A DNA stretch of 64,000 nt. It comes from Acidipropionibacterium thoenii DSM 20276 (GTDB taxonomy: Bacteria > Actinomycetota > Actinomycetes > Propionibacteriales > Propionibacteriaceae). How positions within the stretch are numbered: position 1 is the stretch's first letter; each line of letters starts with the position of its first letter. Below are positions 1-8,739 of the stretch, piece after piece. Below the pieces are notes generated by a model. The model made no database searches, was not told the DNA's origin, and was given only the letters and a program-made list of their open reading frames with translations. The translations under genes and the position numbers were made by a program. The stretch is from positions 62,001 through 126,000 of the forward strand of contig NZ_AUHZ01000007.1 of the NCBI RefSeq assembly GCF_000423445.1, in the 5' to 3' direction.

Positions 1-932
1 GCCATCACGGCCTCGTTGCGCTCGCGCATGGTGGCCAGGGCGGCCCGCTCGATCTGGCGGACCCGCTCGGCGGTGATGCCCCAGACCTTGCCGATATCGG
101 CCAGCTTGGCCTGTCGACCGTCGACCAGCCCGTAGCGGCGGCGCACCACATCGGCCGAGCGCTCGTCGAGGTCATCGAGAAGTCCCTCCAGCCGGCTGCG
201 GTCCTCGGCGTCCAGCACGATGTCGTCGGGGCCGGGGGCGGTCTCCCGGGCGATCAGGTCGCCGAGGCTGGTGTCCCCGTCCTCCTCCACCGGGGCGTCC
301 AGGCTGACGTGGTCGCGACCGAATCGGATGAGCTCGACGATCCTCTCCTCGGGCAGGCCGAGCTCATCGGCGATCTCGAAGATCTCGGGTTCGCGGCCCA
401 GCTGGCGCTCCAGGTTGCGGCGGGCCGCTGAGACCTGGTTGACCTGCTCGGCGACGTGAACCGGGAGCCGGACGATACGGCCCTGCTGGGCGATGCCACG
501 GCTGATCGCCTGTCGCACCCACCAGGTGGCGTAGGTCGAGAACTTGAACCCCTTGGCGTAGTCGAACTTCTCCACTGCGCGGATCAGTCCGGTGTTGCCC
601 TCCTGGACCAGGTCGAGCAGCGGCATCTGGGAGCGGCCGTACTTGCGGGCCACCGAGACCACCAGGCGAAGGTTGGCACGGACGAAGTGGGCCATCGCCT
701 GCTCCCCGTCCTCGGCGATCTCCTGCAGCTCGGCGCGGGTCGCCCTCACCTTGGTCTTGGTGTCCCCGTCGAGAACGGCCTGTGCGAAGACACCGGCCTC
801 GATACGACGGGCCAGAGCGACCTCCTGGGCGGCGTTGAGCAGGGGGGTTCTCGCGATGCCCTCCAGGTAGAGCCCCACCGCGTCCTTGCCATCGATGCCG
901 TCTGTGGTGCGAATTCGAGACTTGGTATCCAT
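1..932 (-). CDS. sigB: Group 2 sigma-70 factor, SigB-like (C-terminus cut by window edge)
   Basis: RNA polymerase sigma factor of the sigma-70 family, directing core polymerase to promoters in stress or stationary phase in related actinobacteria. About 310 residues are visible. It starts ATG at 932, 5-8 bases after a GAAAGGCGG ribosome site. It has region 1.2 (DAVGLYLEGIARTPLLNA), region 2 with the core-binding and -10 recognition helix ([20 protein letters not shown], then YATWWVRQAI), region 3, and the region 4 helix-turn-helix (GKVWGITAERVRQIERAAL). It lacks the long Ala/Lys-rich N-terminus of the neighbouring principal sigma factor, which supports group 2. Only the last few residues are missing. 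It is divergent from rpoD. Family is certain; the SigB name rests on the short N-terminus and the position beside rpoD. Confidence 0.9.
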   Translation of the reverse strand, partial: MDTKSRIRTTDGIDGKDAVGLYLEGIARTPLLNAAQEVALARRIEAGVFAQAVLDGDTKTKVRATRAELQEIAEDGEQAMAHFVRANLRLVVSVARKYGRSQMPLLDLVQEGNTGLIRAVEKFDYAKGFKFSTYATWWVRQAISRGIAQQGRIVRLPVHVAEQVNQVSAARRNLERQLGREPEIFEIADELGLPEERIVELIRFGRDHVSLDAPVEEDGDTSLGDLIARETAPGPDDIVLDAEDRSRLEGLLDDLDERSADVVRRRYGLVDGRQAKLADIGKVWGITAERVRQIERAALATMRERNEAVM

Positions 933-974
933 GTGCTCCGCCTTTCAACGTGATCAGTTCAACGTCAACGCATC

Positions 975-1005
975 AATGACAACGCCGTTCGAAGTGGTTG
1001 TCATT
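975..1005. repeat. Perfect 9-bp inverted repeat in the sigB promoter
   Basis: Arms AATGACAAC (975-983) and GTTGTCATT (997-1005) are exact reverse complements separated by 13 bases. The arms overlap both elements of the candidate ECF promoter, so this may be an operator as well as an accident of the promoter sequence. Confidence 0.5.
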
Positions 1006-1007
1006 CC
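981..1007 (-). promoter_or_regulatory. Candidate ECF-type promoter of sigB
   Basis: On the minus strand GGAAT (1007-1003) is followed after 19 bases by GTT (983-981). This matches the GGAA(T/C)-N18-19-GTT pattern of SigH/SigR/SigE-type ECF promoters, which drive sigB in mycobacteria. A transcript would start near 975 and have a leader of about 43 bases. Confidence 0.5.
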
Positions 1008-1121
1008 ACCGGGAGGTATTGACCCCTGTAGTGGTGGGGCCGGCGGGCGGTATCAGACCGTGGTCGTACTCTGGGAGATGCTCCCTGCCCCCGGCGGAGG
1101 AAGACGACCCTGAGGTCGAGT

Positions 1122-1150
1122 TTGGTTCCGGGGCGGGCGGGTGCCACAAT
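1122..1150 (+). promoter_or_regulatory. Candidate rpoD promoter
   Basis: TTGGTT (1122-1127) and CACAAT (1145-1150) are separated by exactly 17 bases, a housekeeping-type arrangement. It lies about 70 bases upstream of the rpoD start. The rest of the 289-base divergent region (933-1221) shows no further gene. Confidence 0.4.
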
Positions 1151-1221
1151 GGAACTCGGCTCTTGACGGCTCCCGGCTGTTCTGTGCCCTGTGAAGGTTC
1201 TGCCTTGGTGAGAGGATACCC

Positions 1222-2712
1222 GTGACGACTCGTTCCACGTCCAGCGTGACCATGACTGTTGCCGACGAGAAGGCGAAGCCCACGACAACCCCGAAGCGTT
1301 CGGCGGCCAGGGCCACCACGACCCGCAAGACCGCTGCGAAGAAGCCCAGCACCACGGCTGGGGCAGCCGAGACCGGGGCGCAGCAGCCCGCCACCTCGAC
1401 GTCGGCAGCCTCGAAGAAGTCCGGCACCACGAGGACGTCGTCCACCACGAAGAAGTCCAGCCCTGCGAAGAAGGCGGCCGCCACCAAGAAGCCGGCCGCT
1501 GCCAGGAAGTCCTCCACCACCAGAAAGACCACCGGGCGGTCCCGTTCGGCGGCCAAGAAGCAGACCACCATCGCCGAGGCGGCCTCGGGCCATGTCGACG
1601 TCCACGTCGAGCGCGACGGCGATGAGGTGGTGCTCACCGTCGGCGGCAAGAAGCGTTCCCTCGATGACGTCGACGACAGCAAGTACGACCCTCATCAGGC
1701 CGCCAAGGACGAGGCGGAGATCAACAAGGAGACCGAGGGGTTCATCGTCTCCGACACCGACGATGCCGACGAGCCCGAGCAGCAGGTGATGGTGGCCGGC
1801 GCCACCGCCGACCCGGTCAAGGACTACCTCAAGCAGATCGGCAAGGTCGCCCTGCTGAACGCCGCCCAGGAGGTCGACCTGGCCAAGCGCATCGAGGCCG
1901 GCCTGTTCGCCGGCGAGCAGCTCGCCGACCCCGAGGTCAAGGTCCCCGCCTCGAACCTCGAGGACTACGAGTGGATCGCCGGCGACGGCAAGGCCGCCAA
2001 GAATCACCTGTTGGAGGCCAATCTGCGGTTGGTGGTGAGCCTGGCCAAGCGCTACACCGGTCGAGGAATGCTCTTCCTCGACCTGATCCAGGAGGGCAAC
2101 CTCGGGCTGATCCGCGCAGTCGAGAAGTTCGACTACACCAAGGGCTACAAGTTCTCCACCTACGCGACCTGGTGGATCAAACAGGCCATCACCCGCGCGA
2201 TGGCCGACCAGGCTCGCACCATCCGCATCCCGGTGCACATGGTCGAGGTCATCAACAAGCTGGCCCGCGTCCAGCGCCAGATGCTGCAGGACCTGGGCCG
2301 CGAGCCCACCCCCGAGGAGCTGGCCAAGGAACTCGATATGACCCCTGAGAAGGTCGTCGAGGTCCAGAAGTACGGTCGCGAGCCGATCTCCCTGCACACT
2401 CCGCTCGGCGAGGACGGGGACTCCGAGTTCGGAGATCTCATCGAGGACTCCGAGGCCATCGTGCCTGCCGATGCGGTGAACTTCACCCTTCTCCAGGAGC
2501 AGCTGCACGACGTCCTGGACACCCTCTCGGAACGGGAGGCAGGAGTCGTCTCGATGCGCTTCGGACTCACCGACGGCCAGCCGAAGACCCTTGACGAGAT
2601 CGGCAAGGTCTACGGCGTCACCCGCGAGAGGATCCGCCAGATCGAGTCCAAGACGATGTCGAAGCTGCGCCATCCGTCCCGCTCCCAGGTGCTCCGCGAC
2701 TACCTTGACTGA
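1222..2712 (+). CDS. rpoD: Principal RNA polymerase sigma factor (SigA/HrdB/RpoD)
   Basis: Primary sigma factor, 496 residues. GTG start at 1222 preceded by GAGAGGAT; an ATG at 1252 is an alternative. Residues 1-120 are Ala/Lys/Thr/Ser-rich and low complexity, as in actinobacterial SigA/HrdB. Then come region 1.2 ([18 protein letters not shown]), region 2 ([20 protein letters not shown] and [17 protein letters not shown]), region 3 ([15 protein letters not shown]) and region 4 with the -35-binding helix ([20 protein letters not shown]). In Streptomyces the homologue hrdB also lies near parE, as here. Its stop overlaps the next gene by 8 bases. Confidence 0.97.
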   Translation: MTTRSTSSVTMTVADEKAKPTTTPKRSAARATTTRKTAAKKPSTTAGAAETGAQQPATSTSAASKKSGTTRTSSTTKKSSPAKKAAATKKPAAARKSSTTRKTTGRSRSAAKKQTTIAEAASGHVDVHVERDGDEVVLTVGGKKRSLDDVDDSKYDPHQAAKDEAEINKETEGFIVSDTDDADEPEQQVMVAGATADPVKDYLKQIGKVALLNAAQEVDLAKRIEAGLFAGEQLADPEVKVPASNLEDYEWIAGDGKAAKNHLLEANLRLVVSLAKRYTGRGMLFLDLIQEGNLGLIRAVEKFDYTKGYKFSTYATWWIKQAITRAMADQARTIRIPVHMVEVINKLARVQRQMLQDLGREPTPEELAKELDMTPEKVVEVQKYGREPISLHTPLGEDGDSEFGDLIEDSEAIVPADAVNFTLLQEQLHDVLDTLSEREAGVVSMRFGLTDGQPKTLDEIGKVYGVTRERIRQIESKTMSKLRHPSRSQVLRDYLD

Positions 2713-3775
2713 GCCGGCGTACCAGTGGCGCGGTCTGGGACTGGACGTCACGCGTCACTTCTTCGGGGTTGACGACGTCAAACTCGTCATCGACCTGATG
2801 GCCGAGCAGCAGCTCAACGTCCTGCACCTCCACCTGTCCGACGACCAGGGCTGGCGGATCGAGATCCCCGGCTGGCCAGAACTCGCCGGGAGATCCTCGG
2901 GGACCGCCGTCGACGGCGATCCCGGCGGTTACTACACGCTGGCCGACTGGGCCGAGATCAGCAGCTACGCCGATCGTCACGGGATCGCCGTGATCCCGGA
3001 GTCCGACCTTCCGGGCCACACCAACGCCGCCCTCCATGCGGTGCCGGGCCTCAACCCGGACGGCCGGACCCCCGATCCCTACACCGGCATCGAGGTGGGA
3101 TTCTCGACCCTGTCGACGGCCGCCGCACTCACCGAGAGATACATCGAGCAGATCGTCACCCAGCTGGCCGCCCTGGGCAGGGGCTGGGTCCACATCGGCG
3201 GCGACGAGTCCAAGGCTACCCCTCACGACCAGTACCGGATCCTGGTCCAGCAGGCCGTCGACGCCGCTCATCGGGCCGGCGCCCGCGTGATGGCCTGGCA
3301 GGAGGCCGCCGATCTGCTCGCCGCCGGCGACGTCGTCCAGGTCTGGGACAAGGCGATCGGCTACCAGGGGGTGCTGGACGCCGCGGCCCGCGGGGTCAGG
3401 GTGGTGCTGTCGCCCGGCGACCACGCCTACCTGGACATGAAGTACGACCCCGACTGCAGGCTCGGGCTCAGCTGGGCGGGAACCATCGAGCTGCGCGACG
3501 CCCTGGAATGGGATCCCCGCCAGATCATTCCCGGCCTGGACCCTGCCGCGGTGATCGGCGTCGAGGCCTTCCTGTGGACCGAGACGCTGCGCACCCGCGA
3601 TGACCTCAGCTACATGCTGCTGCCGCGGCTGGCGGCGTTCGGTGAGGTGGCCCGAGATGGCTCTGGTGTCGGTCGTTGGCAGGAGTTCGCCCCCCAGGTC
3701 GCCGACCAGGCCCGGGGCTGGACCGAGCGAGGACTTCGCTGGCACCGGTCGCCGGGGGTCGACTGGCTCGACTGA
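2705..3775 (+). CDS. GH20 beta-N-acetylhexosaminidase, catalytic domain only
   Basis: Glycoside hydrolase family 20 enzyme releasing terminal N-acetylhexosamine by substrate-assisted catalysis. Conserved blocks are [25 protein letters not shown], the catalytic Asp-Glu pair in HIGGDES (D167-E168), WQEA and EAFLWTE. Most GH20 proteins carry an N-terminal GH20b domain of 100 or more residues; here the catalytic barrel begins at residue 8, so the protein has 356 residues and no signal peptide. I chose TTG at 2705, which overlaps the rpoD stop (TTGACTGA) and has no good ribosome site, so translation probably depends on coupling. A frame open from 2591 would lie inside rpoD and is less likely. Probably cytoplasmic, perhaps in glycan or wall-sugar turnover. 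Confidence 0.85.
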   Translation: MTEPAYQWRGLGLDVTRHFFGVDDVKLVIDLMAEQQLNVLHLHLSDDQGWRIEIPGWPELAGRSSGTAVDGDPGGYYTLADWAEISSYADRHGIAVIPESDLPGHTNAALHAVPGLNPDGRTPDPYTGIEVGFSTLSTAAALTERYIEQIVTQLAALGRGWVHIGGDESKATPHDQYRILVQQAVDAAHRAGARVMAWQEAADLLAAGDVVQVWDKAIGYQGVLDAAARGVRVVLSPGDHAYLDMKYDPDCRLGLSWAGTIELRDALEWDPRQIIPGLDPAAVIGVEAFLWTETLRTRDDLSYMLLPRLAAFGEVARDGSGVGRWQEFAPQVADQARGWTERGLRWHRSPGVDWLD

Positions 3776-3854
3776 GCCGGGAAGGGGCCCGGATCGGCTC
3801 GACGATCGGACCGGGAACGGCGCCGAATCGCCTCCTGACAGGCCCGGTCGACGG

Positions 3855-3860
3855 TAGGCT
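3855..3860 (+). promoter_or_regulatory. -10 element for a leaderless GNAT mRNA
   Basis: TAGGCT ends 6 bases before the ATG at 3867, and no Shine-Dalgarno sequence lies between. Confidence 0.4.
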
Positions 3861-3866
3861 CATGCC

Positions 3867-4421
3867 ATGATGGCAAGCTCGCTCAGCAATGGTGCTCCCG
3901 AGGACGCCCCCCAGGGCCCGGGCCGATTCGTGGTGCGGCAGGCCCGGCGCAAGGATTTCGCCGAGGCAGCCGCCGTCCAGGCGCTGTGCCTGCGCGAGAT
4001 CGGCGAGGGGGTGATTCCTCCGGAGGCTCTGGACGAGCTCACCGGGCCGCAGACGGTGCGCGCCACGGTGGACTCCTGGCAGCACCTGACCGAGGCCGGA
4101 GCGAAGGTCTGGGTGATCGACGATCTGCTCGACATGAAGATCGTCGGAGTTGCGATGACCCAGCCCGCCGCTGATCCCGATGCCCCGACCCCCCTTGAGC
4201 TGTCCACCCTGCATGTCATGCCGGTGGCCAGGACCTGCGGAGCACCCGATGCCCTCATCACCGCAGCCCTGGGTGACCGGCCGGCCCACTTCTGGGTGTT
4301 CAAGGACAACCTGCGGGCCCAGCACTTCCTACGGCGTCACGGATTCGAGCTGGAACCGGACAGCGCCGACAACTCGTTGGGCGGAGTCATCCTGGAGCGG
4401 ATGGTGCGCGAGGTGGTCTGA
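3867..4421 (+). CDS. GNAT-family N-acetyltransferase-like protein
   Basis: 184 residues. The N-terminal 20 residues are low complexity, then FVVRQARRKDFAEAAAVQALCL begins a GNAT fold. The middle has WVIDDLLDMKIVGVAM (strand 4) and LELSTLHVMPVARTCGAPDALI, where the acetyl-CoA loop would lie, followed by NLRAQHFLRRHGFELE, typical of the GNAT C-terminal helix and strand. The usual Q/RxxGxG/A loop is weak (ARTCGAP), so cofactor use is uncertain and the substrate is unknown. It may start at 3867 or the adjacent ATG at 3870. It is monocistronic, with a strong terminator downstream. Confidence 0.6.
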   Translation: MMASSLSNGAPEDAPQGPGRFVVRQARRKDFAEAAAVQALCLREIGEGVIPPEALDELTGPQTVRATVDSWQHLTEAGAKVWVIDDLLDMKIVGVAMTQPAADPDAPTPLELSTLHVMPVARTCGAPDALITAALGDRPAHFWVFKDNLRAQHFLRRHGFELEPDSADNSLGGVILERMVREVV

Positions 4422-4458
4422 ACCGGCCCTCTCGTGGGGGATCCGGGGGCACACGCAA

Positions 4459-4489
4459 CGGGCCCCCGGACTCGATGTCCGGGGGCCCG
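4459..4489. terminator. Bidirectional terminator hairpin
   Basis: A perfect 12-bp stem (4459-4470 with 4478-4489) and 7-base loop lie between the convergent GNAT and DUF7455 genes. There is no T-run, as is common for actinobacterial terminators. Confidence 0.75.
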
Positions 4490-4512
4490 CCTCAGGTACT
4501 GGAAGTGAGCTG

Positions 4513-4710
4513 TCAGCTCAGACGTCCGGTCTCGTCGTGGATCGACAGTGCCACCTGCTTCAGCTTGTCCTGATGGGCCTTGGCGTGGTGGGCGCAGAAC
4601 AGCAGCTCTCCGCCGTTGTGGAGGGTGACTCGGAAGTACGCCTGCGCTCCGCAGCGGTCACAGCGATCAGCCGCGGTCAGTGCGCGGTCCTCGATCATCG
4701 TGGTACCCAT
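4513..4710 (-). CDS. DUF7455 small zinc-binding protein
   Basis: 65-residue actinobacterial protein. CDRCGAQAYFRV and FCAHHAKAH form a compact metal site (CxxC plus C/H ligands). Start ATG at 4710 after a strong GAGGAGG. Similar small proteins sit beside sigma factor and topoisomerase genes in other actinobacteria, but no function is known. A possible -10 (TAGAGT) is seen upstream on the minus strand near 4827. Confidence 0.8.
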   Translation of the reverse strand: MGTTMIEDRALTAADRCDRCGAQAYFRVTLHNGGELLFCAHHAKAHQDKLKQVALSIHDETGRLS

Positions 4711-4971
4711 GACAACCTCCTCTGTGTGGGTGCAGCTGCCGTTTGGAAGCCGCTGTCCAAGACCGCCTGGGCGGCCTCGGGAACCATACGTGTCAACGCA
4801 CGGGTGGCTCCTTGTGTTCCACTCTAACGACCGGTGCCCAGATCGCCGTCACCAGCCGGGCCGAGGACACCGAACCGCAAGGATCCTGCCGAGGGCTGTC
4901 AGGCAACGGTGACCGCTGGTCCAGCTGCGGTGCCGTGGGCGCCTCGACACGAAACTGTCGGTGACGACCGG

Positions 4972-4977
4972 TAATCT
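4972..4977 (+). promoter_or_regulatory. -10 element for leaderless parE
   Basis: TAATCT ends 7 bases before GTG 4985. This favours GTG 4985 over the in-frame GTG at 4961, which also lacks a ribosome site. Confidence 0.45.
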
Positions 4978-4984
4978 GCCTGTC

Positions 4985-7150
4985 GTGACCACAGTTCAGC
5001 AGAAGGCCAGCCGACAGCAACTGCAGCCGGCGGATCCCACCGCCCCCTCGAGCGCGGCGACAGCCGGATCTGCCGGGGAGTACGGCGCGCGGAGCATTCT
5101 GGTCCTGGAAGGCCTGGAGGCGGTCCGCAAGAGGCCGGCGATGTACATCGGGTCCACCGACACCCGGGGCCTGATGCACTGCCTGTGGGAGATCTTCGAC
5201 AACGGGGTGGACGAGGCGCTGGCCGGCTTCGGACGGCTCATCACGGTGGCTCTGGAGGCCGACGGGTCGATCGTCGTGGTCGATCAGGGACGTGGCATCC
5301 CGGTCGACACCGAGCCGAGGACCGGGCTGTCCGGGCTGGAGGTGGTCTACACCAAGTTGCACGCCGGCGGGAAGTTCGGCGGTGGCGCCTACAAGGTCTC
5401 CGGTGGTCTGCACGGGGTCGGCGCGTCGGTGGTCAACGCCCTGTCGACCAGGCTCGACGTCGAGGTGGACCGCAAGGGCACCACCTGGGGGATGAGCTTC
5501 AGACACGGGGTGCCCGGGCATTTCGAGGGTGAGGGCCCCCAGGCGCCGTTCACTCCCGGCTCCGGGGTCGCCAAGCTCCGCAAGGCCAAGCGAGGGGTCA
5601 CCGGCACCCGGGTGCGGTACTGGCCCGATCGGCAGATCTTCCTGCCCGAGGCCCAGCTGTCGTGGCGCAAGCTGGTGGACCGGGCCCGGCAGACGGCCTT
5701 CCTGGTGCCGGGTCTGGAGATCCGGATCGCCGACCGGCGAGGTGTCCAGACCGACGCCGAGACCGGTCAGCCCCTCGATGAGGTGAGCGAGACGCTGCGC
5801 TTCGACGGGGGCATCTCCGAGTTCGCCGAGTACCTGTCGAGCGGTGCGCCGCTCACCGACGTGGTGAGGCTCCAAGGGGTTGACAGCTTCACCGAGACGG
5901 TCCCGGAGCTGGACGCCGATGGCGCGATGGTGCCCACCGACGTGGAACGGCGGTTGGAGGTCGATATCGCGGTGCGCTGGGGGGACGGATACGACACCAT
6001 CGAGAAGTCCTTCGTCAACATCATCGCCACTCCCAAGGGCGGCACCCATGTCCAGGGTTTCGAGCACGGTCTGCTGAAGGCCTTCGCCGCCGCGTTGGAG
6101 GGCACCAGGCTGCTGAAGTCCTCCGAGGAGATCATCAAGGATGACATCCTCGAGGGGCTCACCGCGGTGGTCACCGTCCGGTTGGCCGAACCCCAGTTCG
6201 AGGGCCAGACCAAGGAGGTGCTGGGCACCCCGCCGGTACGCCGACTGGTCTCACGGATCGTGGAGTCCGAGATGACCGATTTCCTCACCTCCACCAAGGC
6301 GGCGGTCAAGCCGGTGGCCCGCACCCTGCTGGAGAAGGTGGTCGGGGCATCGCGCACCCGGGTCGCGGCCCGGGCCCACAAGGAGAACCAGCGACGCAAG
6401 AACGCCCTGGAGTCATCCCATCTGCCCCCCAAGCTCAAGGACTGCCGCTCCTCGGATCCCGATCTCACCGAGCTGTTCATCGTCGAGGGGGACTCGGCAC
6501 TGGGAACCGCCAATGTGGCCCGCAACTCCGAGCACCAGGCCCTGCTGCCGATCCGCGGCAAGATCCTCAATGTCCAGAAGGCCGACCTGGGGGCGATGCT
6601 GCGCAACGCTGAGTGCGCCTCCATCATCCAGGTGGTGGGCGCAGGGTCGGGCAAGACCTTCGACATCGATCAGGCCCGCTACGGCAAGGTGATCTTCATG
6701 GCCGACGCGGACTCCGACGGGGCCCACATCCGGACCCTGCTGGCGACCCTGTTCTTCAAGTACATGCGGCCGATGATCGAGGCCGGCCGGGTGTACTCGG
6801 CGGTGCCCCCGCTGCACCGGTTCGAACTCATCAATCCCAAGCGGGGGATGGCGAAGTACCTCTACACCTATTCCGACGCCGAGTACCAGCGCACCCTGGC
6901 CAGTCTCACCAAGAAGGGGATCAGGTTCAAGGAGCCCCAGCGGTACAAGGGTCTGGGCGAGATGGACGCCTCCCAGCTCAAGGAGACCACGATGGATCCA
7001 CGCCACCGCACCTTGCGCCGGATCACCATCGATGACGCCGAGGAGGCCGAGAACACCTTCACGGTCCTGATGGGAAGCGATGTCGCCCCACGCAAGGAGT
7101 TCATCGTCCAGGGTGCCTACCGGCTCGACCAGGATCAGATCGACGCCTGA
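4985..7150 (+). CDS. parE: Type IIA topoisomerase subunit B (ParE-like)
   Basis: ATPase subunit of a second gyrase/topoisomerase IV type enzyme, 721 residues from GTG 4985. The GHKL ATPase domain has LVLEGLEAVRKRPAMYIGS, the Mg-binding EIFDNGVDEAL, and GRGIPVD and GGLHGVGASVVNALS loops. The transducer ends near residue 400. The TOPRIM domain has the catalytic Glu in ELFIVEGDSALG and the DxD in FMADADSDGAH. The C-terminus QRYKGLGEMDASQLKETTMD contacts subunit A. The likely partner is parC at 10759-13386. In Streptomyces the equivalent gene lies next to hrdB. I cannot exclude gyrase activity from sequence; the partner's degenerate GyrA-box favours topoisomerase IV. Confidence 0.9.
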   Translation: MTTVQQKASRQQLQPADPTAPSSAATAGSAGEYGARSILVLEGLEAVRKRPAMYIGSTDTRGLMHCLWEIFDNGVDEALAGFGRLITVALEADGSIVVVDQGRGIPVDTEPRTGLSGLEVVYTKLHAGGKFGGGAYKVSGGLHGVGASVVNALSTRLDVEVDRKGTTWGMSFRHGVPGHFEGEGPQAPFTPGSGVAKLRKAKRGVTGTRVRYWPDRQIFLPEAQLSWRKLVDRARQTAFLVPGLEIRIADRRGVQTDAETGQPLDEVSETLRFDGGISEFAEYLSSGAPLTDVVRLQGVDSFTETVPELDADGAMVPTDVERRLEVDIAVRWGDGYDTIEKSFVNIIATPKGGTHVQGFEHGLLKAFAAALEGTRLLKSSEEIIKDDILEGLTAVVTVRLAEPQFEGQTKEVLGTPPVRRLVSRIVESEMTDFLTSTKAAVKPVARTLLEKVVGASRTRVAARAHKENQRRKNALESSHLPPKLKDCRSSDPDLTELFIVEGDSALGTANVARNSEHQALLPIRGKILNVQKADLGAMLRNAECASIIQVVGAGSGKTFDIDQARYGKVIFMADADSDGAHIRTLLATLFFKYMRPMIEAGRVYSAVPPLHRFELINPKRGMAKYLYTYSDAEYQRTLASLTKKGIRFKEPQRYKGLGEMDASQLKETTMDPRHRTLRRITIDDAEEAENTFTVLMGSDVAPRKEFIVQGAYRLDQDQIDA

Positions 7151-7237
7151 ATGACGATCAGCTGAACACTCATGGCGCCTCTTCCTGACCGGCATGCCGC
7201 AGGCGGTTCGGGTCGCCCCGGCCGCTCGTAACTCCGG

Positions 7238-7243
7238 TAGCGT
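7238..7243 (+). promoter_or_regulatory. -10 element for leaderless UMF1 gene
   Basis: TAGCGT lies 8 bases before ATG 7252. Confidence 0.35.
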
Positions 7244-7251
7244 GCACAGCC

Positions 7252-8628
7252 ATGAGCTCCGAACTCGCGGACGCCGGCCACCGGCCGGGCACACCACATC
7301 CCTCCGAGGATCCCGGAGACCGCAGGCAACGGCGTCGCAGGATGCTGGGCTGGGCCCTGTGGGATCCCGGCACCCAGCCCTACGCCTCGGTGATCACCAC
7401 CTTCGTGTTCAGCGTCTACATCGTCAGCGACTCTTTCGGGTCGAATGACCTCACCAGTACCTCGCTGTCGTGGACGATGGCCCTGGCGGGCCTGCTGATC
7501 GCTCTGCTGGCCCCGGTGGCCGGGCAGTGGGCCGACCGCAGGGGCCGGCGGATCAGCCTGCTGAAGTGGCTCAGCTGGGCACTGGCAGTGATGGCCGGAG
7601 CACTGTTCTTCGTCCAGGCCAAGGCCTCCTTCCTGGTGCTGGGACTGATCCTGCTGGGGGTGGGCACGGTCATCAGCGACGTGGCCTCCTCGATCTACAA
7701 CGGGCTGCTCGACGACGTCGCCGAACCCTCCAAGGTGGGACGGATCTCCGGGCTGGGCTGGGGGTTGGGCTATGTCGGCGGCATTCTCGCCCTGCTGGTG
7801 ATCTACATCGGATGGATCAAGCCGACGATCGGCTGGTTCGGGGTGAGTTCGGCCAATGGCATGGACATCCGTGTCTCGATGCTGTTCTGCGGGGCGTGGA
7901 TCCTGCTGCTCACGCTGCCCACCTTCATCATCCTGCGCGATCCCCCCAGTGCTCCCCGGGCCGCCGGGGAGGCGCCGGGCAGCCTGTGGGCCAGCTATGT
8001 CGAACTGGGCCACTCCATCGCCAGGCTGTGGCGGGATCACCGGCCGATCATGGTCTTCCTGATTGCCTCGGCGCTGTTTCGCGACGGTCTGAACGGCGTC
8101 TTCCAGTTCGGCGGGCCGATAGCCAAGCAGACCTTCGGGTTCAGCTCATCGGAGGTCCTGATCTTCGGGATCGCCGCCAATCTGGTGGCGGGTGTGGCGA
8201 CCATCGCCTTCGGCCTGCTCGACGACAGGATCGGGCCCCGGCGAGTCATCATCCTGTCGTTGGTGGTGCTGATCATCGCGGGGGTGGCGGTCTTCGTGCT
8301 GCACGGCGGGGGCCCGATGGTGTTCTGGATCGTCGGGATGGCGATGTGCGCCTTCGTCGGGCCGGCCCAGTCGGCCTCCCGCAGCTATCTGGCGCGAGTC
8401 TGCCCGGCCGGCATGGAGGGGGAGGTCTTCGGCCTCTACGCCACCACCGGCAAGGCGGTCTCCTTCCTGGCCCCACTGATGTTCGGGATCTTCATCACGA
8501 CCGGTCACCTGCTCAGCGGTGGGGACAACAACCAGTACTGGGGGATCCTCGGGATCGTGGTGGTGCTGCTGGCCGGCCTGCTGGCGATGATCCCCGTCGG
8601 TGAGGCGGTGCGACCAGACGGCGAGTGA
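7252..8628 (+). CDS. UMF1/Atg22-family MFS transporter
   Basis: 458-residue inner-membrane protein with about 12 predicted helices. The first helix region WALWDPGTQPYASVITTFVF is characteristic of the UMF1 (vacuole effluxer Atg22-like) family. The loop between helices 2 and 3 has the MFS signature GQWADRRGRRI. YNGLLDDVAEPSKVGRISGL and the sequence near residue 320 (GLLDDRIGPRR) repeat this in the second half. The substrate is unknown; yeast Atg22 exports amino acids. Start ATG 7252. The strong hairpin after the stop separates it from the convergent gene. Confidence 0.85.
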   Translation: MSSELADAGHRPGTPHPSEDPGDRRQRRRRMLGWALWDPGTQPYASVITTFVFSVYIVSDSFGSNDLTSTSLSWTMALAGLLIALLAPVAGQWADRRGRRISLLKWLSWALAVMAGALFFVQAKASFLVLGLILLGVGTVISDVASSIYNGLLDDVAEPSKVGRISGLGWGLGYVGGILALLVIYIGWIKPTIGWFGVSSANGMDIRVSMLFCGAWILLLTLPTFIILRDPPSAPRAAGEAPGSLWASYVELGHSIARLWRDHRPIMVFLIASALFRDGLNGVFQFGGPIAKQTFGFSSSEVLIFGIAANLVAGVATIAFGLLDDRIGPRRVIILSLVVLIIAGVAVFVLHGGGPMVFWIVGMAMCAFVGPAQSASRSYLARVCPAGMEGEVFGLYATTGKAVSFLAPLMFGIFITTGHLLSGGDNNQYWGILGIVVVLLAGLLAMIPVGEAVRPDGE

Positions 8629-8661
8629 TCCTGGCGGCCCCGGGGTCAGGGGCCCGACGGC

Positions 8662-8702
8662 ACGATGCCCCGCGACCCTCGGGCAGGGTCGCGGGGCATC
8701 GT
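8662..8702. terminator. Strong bidirectional terminator hairpin
   Basis: A perfect 18-bp stem (8662-8679 with 8685-8702) and 5-base loop CGGGC lie between the convergent UMF1 transporter and the 8740-10098 gene. Confidence 0.8.
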
Positions 8703-8739
8703 CTGGTCGAAGCAGGCTCCTCGCCGGCGAGACGGTGGC

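Noticed and set aside
2591-2704. Upstream extension of the GH20 gene inside rpoD
   Set aside because: It would overlap the sigma region 4 code by over 100 bases; the sequence in that frame is Arg/Ser-rich and not GH20-like.
973-2751. 592-codon minus-strand frame opposite rpoD
   Set aside because: Shadow of the sigma factor gene; its Gly/Arg repeats mirror the Lys/Ala-rich N-terminus.
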